The notes below the pieces were generated by a model. The model was given only the letters and a program-made list of their open reading frames with translations. It searched no databases and had not been told where the DNA came from. Both the position numbers and the translations under genes were made by a program. Shown in pieces: positions 34,648 through 42,540 of a DNA stretch of 64,000 nt (its first letter is position 1; every line of letters starts with the position of its first letter). Origin of the DNA: Gemmatimonas groenlandica (GTDB lineage: Bacteria; Gemmatimonadota; Gemmatimonadetes; Gemmatimonadales; Gemmatimonadaceae); NCBI RefSeq assembly GCF_013004105.1, contig NZ_CP053085.1, positions 4,774,001 through 4,838,000 of the forward strand, given 5' to 3'.

Positions 34648-36183
34648 ATGCGCACCTTCCTCGCGCCGGGCGCCGCCGCCCTCGCGCTCGCCGCACTCTG
34701 TGCGTCGGGTGCTCGTGCGCAGGGACTCGATCCGACTCCGGCCTCGCAGTGCGGTGAACGCACCGTCACCGTGCAGCCGGACAGCGCGGTGGCCGATTCT
34801 CGGGTACTGATCCGTTTCGCGGCTGGTCTCGCATCCGATACCGACGATGCATTTCTTGCGCGTGCCCTCGGCAAGCTGGTGGCCGAGCGCATTCGTCAAA
34901 CGCTGTCGATCGACGTGCGCTCACGCGGCGTGAGCGGTGGATCGGGCAGCGCCGATGCGGCCAGCGCGGTGGCGGAAGGTCGCGTGTTGGGCGTGCGGTA
35001 CGTGCTGGTGGGCACCGTGCAGCGTCGCGACGATCGCTCAGTCATCGACTGGCGCCTCGTCGACGCGCGCTCCGGCAAGCAGACGTCAAGCGGCCTCGCG
35101 AGCGAGCCGGTTGGTGCGGTGGATAGTCTCGTCAATGCGATGACGTCGGTGATGACGCGCGCGCTTGGGCGTACCGCCACCAAGCCGGCCGCGCGCGACC
35201 GCCTGCATTCCCGCTCACCCGACGCCATTCTCTCGTTCCTGCGCGGACTCGCCGAGGTCGAAGCCTTCGATCGTGCTCGGCTTCAGCGCGCCGACAGTGC
35301 GCTGCAGCGGGCAATCGTACTCGATCGCGAGTTCATCGCGGCGCGCTATCGATTGGCGGAACTGAGTGTGCGTCAGTTGGACTGGGTCGAGCATTCAGAT
35401 CGCGCGCGTGCGCAGCTGGTGCAAACGGGACTCTGGTCGATTGGCGCGGTGCTGCTCAAGGAGCCCTACGACCCGCAAGCGCTTGCGCTGATGGGGCGAC
35501 TCTACCTGCACAAGGGAACGCCCGCGCTGGCACAGCCGATTGTGGCCGCACTTCGCGCGTTGGCGCCCGACGATCCGGCCACTGTGGAACTCGATGCGCG
35601 TGTCGCCCGTGCCCTTGGGCACGACGACGACGCGCTGCGGATCGTGCGAGCGTCGGCCGCCGTCACCGAGCGCAGCATTGACGCGCTTATGGTTCGCGCC
35701 GATCTCGAGCGACGCGTGGGCGATCGCGTGGTCGCCTGTCGCGTGCTGAATCGCGCTATTGCGCTCGACGCCACGCACGCCCCCGCCTACGTGTGGCGCG
35801 CCATCGTGCGCAGCAACCTTGGCGAGTTGCGCGAAGGATGGGGTGATGCCGAAGTGGCTTCGCGGCTCGGGCGTGCCGATTGGGGCGAGCTCACCGGCGC
35901 GCTGATCGATGTGGCGGTGCGTGACACCGTCCGTGCACGCACCCGCGTGAAGCCTCTCATGACGGCGAGCAGCCTCGATTCGGCCGGCTGGCTCGACCTC
36001 GTGCTGCGCGCCGCGGTGGCGAACAGTCTCACCACGCCCGCGGCCGCGCAGCAGGCCCTGCTACGTATTTCCTGCCGCGATCCGCGTCGGGTGGGATTGG
36101 CCAACGAACCGCTATTGCGCTATCTGCGTCTGCCCACCAACTGCATCGCGCCGAGTACCAAAATGGCGACTGGCGCGAACTAG
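34648..36183 (+). CDS. Secreted TPR-rich protein at the end of the Tad locus
   Basis: The 511-aa protein has a signal peptide (FLAPGAAALALAALCASGARAQ). An N-terminal domain (residues about 35-175) reads VLIRFAAGLASDTDDAFLARALGKLVAERIRQTL and GVRYVLVGTVQRRDDRSVIDWRLVDARSGKQ. That pattern resembles the FlgO/TolB-N-like domain placed before TPRs in kinase tails, such as the one in the protein at 60261. Tetratricopeptide-like helical repeats fill the rest (LQRAIVLDREFIAARYRLAEL, VACRVLNRAIALDATHAPAYVWRAIV). It starts 8 bp after the TadG-like gene, so it is likely co-transcribed and may be a periplasmic pilotin-like (TadD-like) factor. TadD is normally a TPR lipoprotein; no lipobox is seen here. 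Confidence 0.75.
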   Translation: MRTFLAPGAAALALAALCASGARAQGLDPTPASQCGERTVTVQPDSAVADSRVLIRFAAGLASDTDDAFLARALGKLVAERIRQTLSIDVRSRGVSGGSGSADAASAVAEGRVLGVRYVLVGTVQRRDDRSVIDWRLVDARSGKQTSSGLASEPVGAVDSLVNAMTSVMTRALGRTATKPAARDRLHSRSPDAILSFLRGLAEVEAFDRARLQRADSALQRAIVLDREFIAARYRLAELSVRQLDWVEHSDRARAQLVQTGLWSIGAVLLKEPYDPQALALMGRLYLHKGTPALAQPIVAALRALAPDDPATVELDARVARALGHDDDALRIVRASAAVTERSIDALMVRADLERRVGDRVVACRVLNRAIALDATHAPAYVWRAIVRSNLGELREGWGDAEVASRLGRADWGELTGALIDVAVRDTVRARTRVKPLMTASSLDSAGWLDLVLRAAVANSLTTPAAAQQALLRISCRDPRRVGLANEPLLRYLRLPTNCIAPSTKMATGAN

Positions 36184-36188
36184 CACGG

Positions 36189-37475
36189 TTACCCGTCCAG
36201 TCGGATCCATCGGATGATTTCGCGGATCGTCGGGCGCTTGCCATACATCAGCAACGCCGTGCGATAGAGACGCCCCGCGGCGACCATCGCACCGATCGCC
36301 AGCAACGACAGCAGGCCGATCGACACGACGAGTTCCGATGCCGGCACGGCCACCAAGCCCAGTCGCAATGGCATGATGATCGGCGACGAGAACGGCACCA
36401 TCGACAGCGTGCGGGCGATCGGGCCGTCGGGGTCGGCGAGGGCCGGCTGCAACAGCGCTACACTGCCCACCAGCAGCATGAGCACGGGCGTCTGCGCCTG
36501 CTGCGCCTCCTGCTCGGAGCTCACGATGCTGCCGACCGCCGCGAAGAGCGCGGCATACAGCACGTAGCCAAGCAGGAAGTACGCGAACAACGGAATCATG
36601 TCCGTCCATGACACCGACGGGAGCGTCATGCTGGACGACGCCACACCAAGCGCGGAAAGAATGCGTCCGCGGTTTGCCATGAGCGTGACCATCGACGTCG
36701 TCCAGAAACCGAGCTGCACCAGGGCCACGCCGCCGATGCCCAGCACCTTGCCCGAGAGCAGAATGCGCGGCGACACGCTGGCCAACACGAGCTCCGACAC
36801 GCGCGACTGCTTTTCTTCGGTCACGCTGCGCAGCACGATCTGCCCGTACAGCACGATCACAATGTACAGCAGCACGGCCACACCGGCGCCGAAAATCAGG
36901 TTCACCTGGGCCGATCCCGTGCGGCCGTCGCGCATCACGCGCTCCACCTTCATGGCCACCCGCACCTGCGCCAGCTTGAGCGCGGATTCGGCGTCGAGCC
37001 CAGTCGATGCCACGCGCTGCCGCAGCAACTCGCGCTCGATGGCTTTTTCGAGCCGCTCCGACGTCGAAATCGGCGCGCTGCTCGATAGCAGCACCGACAC
37101 GGCGCCCGACTCGATCGAATTTGCATCGAGGTAGGCGACAGCAGGCAAGCGGTCGGCGGCGATCTCGACGCGTAGCGAATCGAGCGTTTTCGTGGTGGTC
37201 ACGTTTGAGGTGGCCAGCACTTTCGGGGCCTTCGACGTGCCCATCAAGCCACCGGCAAGCTCGGTGGCGATTCCGGCACCGACGTCCTTCCCCGTCGCAT
37301 CGACAATCACCATGGCCGAGAGATCGACTGAACGCGCGGAGCGATACGCGAGCCAGGGCGGTCCAAGCGTGAGCGCGGCGAACAGGAACGGTCCGAACAG
37401 CGTGGTCAGTAGGAACCAGCGCGAGCGCACGCGCTCGCCGAACTCGCGTGAGATGACGGCGTAGAGCTTACCCAT
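36189..37475 (-). CDS. ABC-2 type transporter permease (NatB-like)
   Basis: A start at ATG 37475 gives 428 aa and overlaps the end of the upstream ATPase gene by 8 bp. The N-terminal helix (FLLTTLFGPFLFAALTLGPPW) is followed by a large extracytoplasmic domain (residues about 45-210). The permease core comes next (LLYIVIVLYGQIVLRSVTEEKQSRVSELVLASVSPRILLSGKVLGIGGVALVQL), with further helices to the C-terminus. The motif EEKQSRVSELVLASV is typical of NatB/YhaP-type ABC-2 permeases, which export sodium or unknown solutes. It forms a complete exporter with the ATPase. It converges with the TPR gene, with 5 bp between stops. Confidence 0.88.
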   Translation of the reverse strand: MGKLYAVISREFGERVRSRWFLLTTLFGPFLFAALTLGPPWLAYRSARSVDLSAMVIVDATGKDVGAGIATELAGGLMGTSKAPKVLATSNVTTTKTLDSLRVEIAADRLPAVAYLDANSIESGAVSVLLSSSAPISTSERLEKAIERELLRQRVASTGLDAESALKLAQVRVAMKVERVMRDGRTGSAQVNLIFGAGVAVLLYIVIVLYGQIVLRSVTEEKQSRVSELVLASVSPRILLSGKVLGIGGVALVQLGFWTTSMVTLMANRGRILSALGVASSSMTLPSVSWTDMIPLFAYFLLGYVLYAALFAAVGSIVSSEQEAQQAQTPVLMLLVGSVALLQPALADPDGPIARTLSMVPFSSPIIMPLRLGLVAVPASELVVSIGLLSLLAIGAMVAAGRLYRTALLMYGKRPTIREIIRWIRLDG

Positions 37476-38442
37476 TGCCACTGAGCCCCGCTTCGACGCC
37501 GGTTGCGCCAACACGTTCCAGGAAGATCCGATGCAACGAGGCTTCGGAGCGATCGAATTTCACGATCTCGACGTCGTGCGCGACGAGCTGACCCAGCAAC
37601 TGCTGGGTAGTCGCGCCGGCGGCGAGATCGAGCTCGACGCGTTGCCCGTTGTCGTCGAAGGACGCCACCAGCAACGTGTTCTCGAGGACCGCGCGGGCGC
37701 GATCGCGACCGTTGCCGGCGAACTCGATGCTCACGCGTCCCGGTCCGCCGTATTGCTTCTTGAGCGCGCTCATGGCGCCGTCAGCCACCACTTCACCGCG
37801 CGCGATAATGGCGACCGCATCGCACATGCGTTCGGCGTTGTCCATGAGGTGGGTACTGAAAATCACCGTGCGGCCTTCGCGACGCAGATCGAGCACAGTG
37901 TCCTTGAGCACCTGGGCATTGACCGGATCGAGACCACTGAACGGTTCGTCGAGAATCACCAATTCCGGCTCGTGCAGCATGGTGCCCACGAATTGCACCT
38001 TCTGCTGCATGCCGCGGGAGAGGTCTTCCACCTTGGCGCTGCCCCAGTCCTGGGTGGCCGTGCGCAGCCCGACCCGATCGAGCCAGAGGTCGATCCGCTT
38101 GTCGGCTTCCTTGGTGGGCAGTCCTTTCAGCCGCCCAAGGAAGCGAAGAACGCGGCGGACCTCCATCTTGCGGTAGAGTCCGCGCTCTTCCGGCAGATAT
38201 CCGACACGATCGGAGACGGACGGGTCGCCGGCTGCCTTCCCCAGTACCTCTATGTGTCCCGAGTCGGGCACCATGAGGTTGAGAATCATCCGGATAGTCG
38301 TCGTCTTCCCGGCGCCGTTGGGGCCGAGCAGGCCGTATACCGTACCCTTGGGCACTGACAGGGAGACGTCACGCACGGCCACGTGATTGGCGTAGGCCTT
38401 TCGGACGTGGTCCACGCGAATGGCAACAGATGAAGAAGTCAC
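37468..38442 (-). CDS. ABC transporter ATP-binding protein (NatA-like)
   Basis: The 324-aa protein (GTG start at 38442) has Walker A GLLGPNGAGKTTTIRM, a Q-loop region around VGYLPEERGLYRKMEVRRVLRFLG, the signature LSRGMQQKVQF, Walker B LVILDEPFSGLDPVN and a switch His in IFSTHLMDNAERM. The C-terminal ~85 residues form the DUF4162-type extension seen in NatA/YhaQ-type ATPases (VADGAMSALKKQYGGPGRVSIEF). It energises the permease encoded just downstream. The start codon overlaps the divergent membrane-protein gene at 38430, so one of the two starts may really be further inside. Confidence 0.93.
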   Translation of the reverse strand: MTSSSVAIRVDHVRKAYANHVAVRDVSLSVPKGTVYGLLGPNGAGKTTTIRMILNLMVPDSGHIEVLGKAAGDPSVSDRVGYLPEERGLYRKMEVRRVLRFLGRLKGLPTKEADKRIDLWLDRVGLRTATQDWGSAKVEDLSRGMQQKVQFVGTMLHEPELVILDEPFSGLDPVNAQVLKDTVLDLRREGRTVIFSTHLMDNAERMCDAVAIIARGEVVADGAMSALKKQYGGPGRVSIEFAGNGRDRARAVLENTLLVASFDDNGQRVELDLAAGATTQQLLGQLVAHDVEIVKFDRSEASLHRIFLERVGATGVEAGLSGNG

Positions 38443-39995
38443 AACATCAAACTAATACGGGTTCGGAGTTTGCCGAGCTCAGCTTTAAACCGGCTTTTGG
38501 CTGGGACATCGGCCTGTGCCTGCTGGTGGCAGTGTGCGCGGCACTTTTAATGCCGCTCGACGACGCCGACCTGCCCATGCACTTGGCGACAGGCGCCTGG
38601 ATCCTCGATCACGGACGGCTGCCGCTCACCGAGCCCTTTGCCTGGACGCGCATGGGCGCGCCGTTCTTCGCCTACTCGTGGCTGCCCGAAGTCGCCTATG
38701 AGGGCGCGCGCCGGGTGATGGGGCTGGTCGGAGTCTCGGTGGTGCATGCGGTGACCGTGGCGGGCGCGGTGGTGGCCGTGTGGGACCTGGCGCGGGCGGC
38801 GCGCTGGTCGCTGTGGGCCACGCGGTTGATGCTGTCAGTGCACGTCATCCTATGGCTATTGGTGCAGCCGGCCACTCGGCCGCAGCTGGTGCTGGCGATC
38901 GCGCTGCCGATGGCGTGGGCGGCGGCGTACCGGCTGCGGAGTGCGACGTCGCCGGTAGCGGGACTGGTCATGACGCTGCTGGCGGCGGCGTTGGCGGTGA
39001 ACTCGCACTTGCTGTTTCCGCTTACGATCGTGCCGGTGGTGGTGCTGTTGGGAGCGGAGCGGTTTCGGTTGAGTCGCGTGGCGGCGTTTGTCGCGAGCAC
39101 GGTGGTGGGATGGCTCTGTACGCCGAACGCGCTGCATCTCTTGGACATCCTGCGGCTCAATCTCGGTGCCAACGCGCTCTTGGGCGCCGCGTCGCCGATC
39201 ATGGAGCTCGAGCCGGGGTTCGGCTTTCTGATCAAGGCCGCGGTGGGCACGAAGCTCGTGGCGGGCGGACTACTCGTGTTGCCGCTGTTGCCCTTCTACG
39301 CGCGATTGCCACAGCGCGAGCGGTGGTGGCTGGGGATGGCATGGCTGGCCGGGCTCGGGCTATTCGGATTGGCGATACGGGGGCTGTTGCTCTGGTGGCT
39401 ACTCGCGATGCCGGTGGTGGCGTTGGCGTTGGCGAGTATCCCGCTGCCCACGCTCGTATCCACGCGGCGCGCGGTGGTGGGCGCGTGGGTGGTGGCGGTG
39501 TTCGCACCGATCGGGCATGCGTTGAAGGCGCGTGAGCTGCTGGGCCCTGTGGATGGGTTGCCGCATCCCGAGGCCAAGGCGCTGGCGCCGGCGGTGCGCT
39601 GGTTAACATGTGCTACGGCGGGTGCTGATTCCGCGGGGGGCGTGGCACGCGGGACTACCGTGTTCGACGACGGCAGCTATCTGGCGTGGAGGGTGCCGTC
39701 GGTGTCGTGGTCGGTGGACGGGCGAACGATTTTTCCTGACTCGGTAACGCGCGCCGAGGCGGGCCAGCAACTTCGGTACGGTGCGGTCGTCTATCCCCCG
39801 TGGCGACATGGCGATGTGGTGCTGCTGCCTGCAACGCATGCCGTGGCGGCCGTGATCGACGCAGACAGTTCGTGGCAGCGCATTGCCATCACGCCAGGCG
39901 CTGATGCTGCAGCCGCAGTGGGAGTCTGGGCGAGACGGAAATGGATGAATGACCGACCGAACGGCGCTGCATGCGTCAGCGATGGCCGCAAGTGA
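38430..39995 (+). CDS. Multi-pass membrane protein, GT-C-like
   Basis: The 521-aa protein from ATG 38430 has about ten transmembrane helices. After the first helix it reads MPLDDADLPMHLATGAWILDHGRLPLTEPFAWTRMG: an Asp-Asp pair and His in the first periplasmic loop, the layout of GT-C glycosyltransferases using lipid-linked sugars. The 11709 protein shares the spacing of this block and looks paralogous. The C-terminal ~120 residues are soluble (GTTVFDDGSYLAWRVPSVSWSVDGR). The first 13 bases overlap the divergent ABC ATPase start; the polar first ~28 residues make a later start possible. Followed directly by a GT2 gene. Confidence 0.62.
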   Translation: MKKSQHQTNTGSEFAELSFKPAFGWDIGLCLLVAVCAALLMPLDDADLPMHLATGAWILDHGRLPLTEPFAWTRMGAPFFAYSWLPEVAYEGARRVMGLVGVSVVHAVTVAGAVVAVWDLARAARWSLWATRLMLSVHVILWLLVQPATRPQLVLAIALPMAWAAAYRLRSATSPVAGLVMTLLAAALAVNSHLLFPLTIVPVVVLLGAERFRLSRVAAFVASTVVGWLCTPNALHLLDILRLNLGANALLGAASPIMELEPGFGFLIKAAVGTKLVAGGLLVLPLLPFYARLPQRERWWLGMAWLAGLGLFGLAIRGLLLWWLLAMPVVALALASIPLPTLVSTRRAVVGAWVVAVFAPIGHALKARELLGPVDGLPHPEAKALAPAVRWLTCATAGADSAGGVARGTTVFDDGSYLAWRVPSVSWSVDGRTIFPDSVTRAEAGQQLRYGAVVYPPWRHGDVVLLPATHAVAAVIDADSSWQRIAITPGADAAAAVGVWARRKWMNDRPNGAACVSDGRK

Positions 39996-40023
39996 CCGAC
40001 ATTCGACCTCGGAGCGAGGGCAG

Positions 40024-40980
40024 ATGGTTTCTTCCCCAGTAGCGCGCAGCTCAGCACCTCTGGTCGCTGTGGTTATTCCATGTCACAACGAGGCGAAGAG
40101 TATCGGGACTGTCGTCGCCGATTTTCGGCGTGAACTGCCTGATGCGCTGATCGTTGTCGTTGACAACTCGTCCCACGACGGAACGGCGTCGATCGCCGCT
40201 GCCGCCGGTGCGCGCGTCGTCCGCGAAACGCGACTCGGCAAGGGCCACGCGCTTATTCGCGGATTCAACGAGGCTAGAGCTGCTGACAGCGTGGTCATGG
40301 TGGATGGCGACGGTACCTACAGCGCACGGCATGTGGGGGCCATGCTCCAGGCCAGAGCCGACGGTGCCGACATGGTGATCGGAACGCGCTTGGAGGAGTC
40401 TGAGAATGGAGCGTTCCCGCGTGCGCACGGCTTCGGCAATCGATTGTTTATCGCGATCGTACGTCTGTTGTTCGGCCTGCGTACGAACGATCTGTTTTCT
40501 GGCTATCGAGTGCTATCGAGGCAACTGCTGGACGCGCTGCCGCTGATCGCGCACGGCTTCGAGATCGAGTCGGAGCTCTCACTCCAGTCGCTCGTGAACG
40601 GCTTTCGGATTGTCGAGATCCCGACTCCGTATGGAGCGCGGCAGGCAGGTACCGTCAGCAAGCTGCGAACGTTTCATGACGGCTATCGAATCCTGCTGAC
40701 GTTGCTGGCATTCTTCCGAGACTATCGACCGCTGACGTTCTTCGGGATCGTGAGTCTCTCATTCTTAGCGCTTGGGCTTGTGGCCGGTTCCTTTCCGGTC
40801 ATCGAATATTTTGAGACAGGCCTTGTTCAGCGACTGCCACTTGCGGTTCTCGCCGTAGGTCTCGTGTTGCTGTCGGCCGTCAGCGCTATCGGTGGGCTGG
40901 TACTATCATCGGTTCGCCGCCGGTCCGACGAATTAGCAGTGATCGTGTCTCGCATGAAGTACTTACAGCGAGAGTCTTGA
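40024..40980 (+). CDS. GT2 family glycosyltransferase, DPM/GtrB-like, with C-terminal membrane helices
   Basis: ATG 40024 is chosen because GAGGG lies 6 nt upstream; ATG 39982 and an earlier start would overlap the previous gene. The 318-aa product has a GT-A domain: VAVVIPCHNEAKSIGTVVADF, VVVDNSSHDGT, GKGHALIRGFNEA, and the DxD-type VMVDGDGTYSARHV. Further motifs are GTRLEESENGAFPRAHGFGNRLF and FSGYRVLSRQLLDALP. Two transmembrane helices follow (ITFFGIVSLSFLALGLVAG region and LAVLAVGLVLLSAVSAIGGLVL). Such enzymes move a sugar to polyprenyl phosphate, the donor type used by GT-C proteins. It converges with the flavoprotein gene, 7 bp apart. Confidence 0.9.
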   Translation: MVSSPVARSSAPLVAVVIPCHNEAKSIGTVVADFRRELPDALIVVVDNSSHDGTASIAAAAGARVVRETRLGKGHALIRGFNEARAADSVVMVDGDGTYSARHVGAMLQARADGADMVIGTRLEESENGAFPRAHGFGNRLFIAIVRLLFGLRTNDLFSGYRVLSRQLLDALPLIAHGFEIESELSLQSLVNGFRIVEIPTPYGARQAGTVSKLRTFHDGYRILLTLLAFFRDYRPLTFFGIVSLSFLALGLVAGSFPVIEYFETGLVQRLPLAVLAVGLVLLSAVSAIGGLVLSSVRRRSDELAVIVSRMKYLQRES

Positions 40981-40987
40981 TCGTAAC

Positions 40988-42475
40988 TCATGGCTGTGTG
41001 ACGCCCACTCGTGTCGGGACCGCGCGTAGCCCTGACGCGCCGGCGTTGCTCCCCACTTCCTCGTGGTACTCGGCGTCTTCGTTCACGCGCCACGGATCGT
41101 GCAGCGCCTGTCCGGCTACGATGTTCTCGGCCGTGAGCAACGCGGTCATCATCGCGTGGTCCTGATTGTTGTACTTGTGCATGCCGTTTCGACCCACGAG
41201 ATGCAAGTTGGGATATCGCTCGGCAAGTTCGTCGCGAATCGTCTGCACATGCGTGGCATAGGCGTCGTCGTACACGGGATAGGCTTTGCGCTGACGTACC
41301 ACGCATCCCTCCAGTACGTCGTCGCGATCAGCGAGTCCAAGCTTTACGAGCTCGTCCGATGCCCGCGCGATCAGTGCCGTGTCGGTCGACGTCCAGAGCC
41401 CGTCGCCCTCGAAGCAGAAGTACTCGAGCCCGTAGCAGGTCAGCGAAGGATCAGGCACCATCTCCGGCGACCACGACTTGAAGTTCTGGATGCGTCCCAC
41501 CTTCACGCTGGAGTCGTGCACGTAAATCCAGTTGTCAGCGAAGCGTTCACGCTCCTTCAGGACCAGCGCGACCGTGAGGAAATCGCGATAGCCCAACTGC
41601 TTCGCCGCCGCGGTCAGCGTCGCCGACGGCGCCGGTGACAGCGACTGGGCGATTTCACGTAGCGGCGCCGACGAAATGACGTGATCGGCCGACAGCTCCT
41701 GTCGATCGCCGCTGGGGGCGGTGTGGCCCACAGTCCACTTTCGAGTGGCCTCGTCGTAGCGCAGGTCTACGACGGTACGACCCAGCGTGACCGTGCCGCC
41801 CTGCTCGCGCACGGCGTTAGCGCACGCATCCCAGAGCATGCCGGGGCCCAGTCGCGGATACCGGAAGGTGCTGATCAGGCTTTTGATCGTGCCGCCTTTG
41901 AGCGCGGCCGGAGTCAGCGCCGACATTACGGCCGAGAAGAGCGATACGCCCTTGATGCGCTGTGCCGCCCAGTCGGCTGAGATGTCGGTGCAGCTCATCC
42001 CCCAGACCTTTTCGGTGTAGGTCTTGAAGAAGATCTGGTACAGTCGCGACCCGAACTCGTTGGTCACCCACTCTTCGAAGCTGCGCGGATTCCGGATCGG
42101 CCGCAGGCGCGCGTAGGCGTACGACAGCACGCAGCGAACTGACTCGAATACGCCCAAGTCGAACAGCGCCTGCATCGGCTTCAGCGGATAGGCGAAGAAA
42201 TGCCCGTTGTAGAGAATCCGGCTGGAGCGGGGCCGCTCGAGGAAGTCATTCGGGAGGATCTCCCGCCACAGGGCCTCGATGCGTTCCGACTTCGAGAAGA
42301 AGCGGTGTCCGCCAATGTCGAAGTGGAAGCCCTTGAACTGCACCGTACGCGAAATGCCGCCCACGTACTGCGGGTCACTTTCCAGCACCGTGACCGGAAA
42401 TCCGAGCTTGCTGAGGTGATAGGCCGCAGACAGTCCGGCAGGACCGGCACCAATAACAATCGTGGAGGGGGGCAT
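40988..42475 (-). CDS. FAD-dependent oxidoreductase, UDP-galactopyranose-mutase-like
   Basis: The 495-aa flavoprotein begins PPSTIVIGAGPAGLSAAYHLSKLG (Rossmann GxGxxG), then VLESDPQYVGGISRTVQFKGFHFDIGGHRFFSKS. This GGISRT...GGHRFF pattern is typical of a UGM/protoporphyrinogen-oxidase-like group that occurs next to glycosyltransferases in surface-polysaccharide loci. YTEKVWGMSCTDISADWAAQRIKG and the C-terminal YPNLHLVGRNGMHKYNNQDHAMMTALLTAENI are family features. The second motif set resembles that in true UDP-galactopyranose mutase, but identity as that enzyme cannot be shown. It is transcribed against the surrounding GT genes; divergent from the 42541 gene with a 65-bp promoter gap. Confidence 0.87.
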   Translation of the reverse strand: MPPSTIVIGAGPAGLSAAYHLSKLGFPVTVLESDPQYVGGISRTVQFKGFHFDIGGHRFFSKSERIEALWREILPNDFLERPRSSRILYNGHFFAYPLKPMQALFDLGVFESVRCVLSYAYARLRPIRNPRSFEEWVTNEFGSRLYQIFFKTYTEKVWGMSCTDISADWAAQRIKGVSLFSAVMSALTPAALKGGTIKSLISTFRYPRLGPGMLWDACANAVREQGGTVTLGRTVVDLRYDEATRKWTVGHTAPSGDRQELSADHVISSAPLREIAQSLSPAPSATLTAAAKQLGYRDFLTVALVLKERERFADNWIYVHDSSVKVGRIQNFKSWSPEMVPDPSLTCYGLEYFCFEGDGLWTSTDTALIARASDELVKLGLADRDDVLEGCVVRQRKAYPVYDDAYATHVQTIRDELAERYPNLHLVGRNGMHKYNNQDHAMMTALLTAENIVAGQALHDPWRVNEDAEYHEEVGSNAGASGLRAVPTRVGVTQP

Positions 42476-42540
42476 AGGGCGGGGCGGGGCATGGTACTCC
42501 GTGCTTCCGAGCAGATCTTACGTTAATCTAACGCCTCAGT

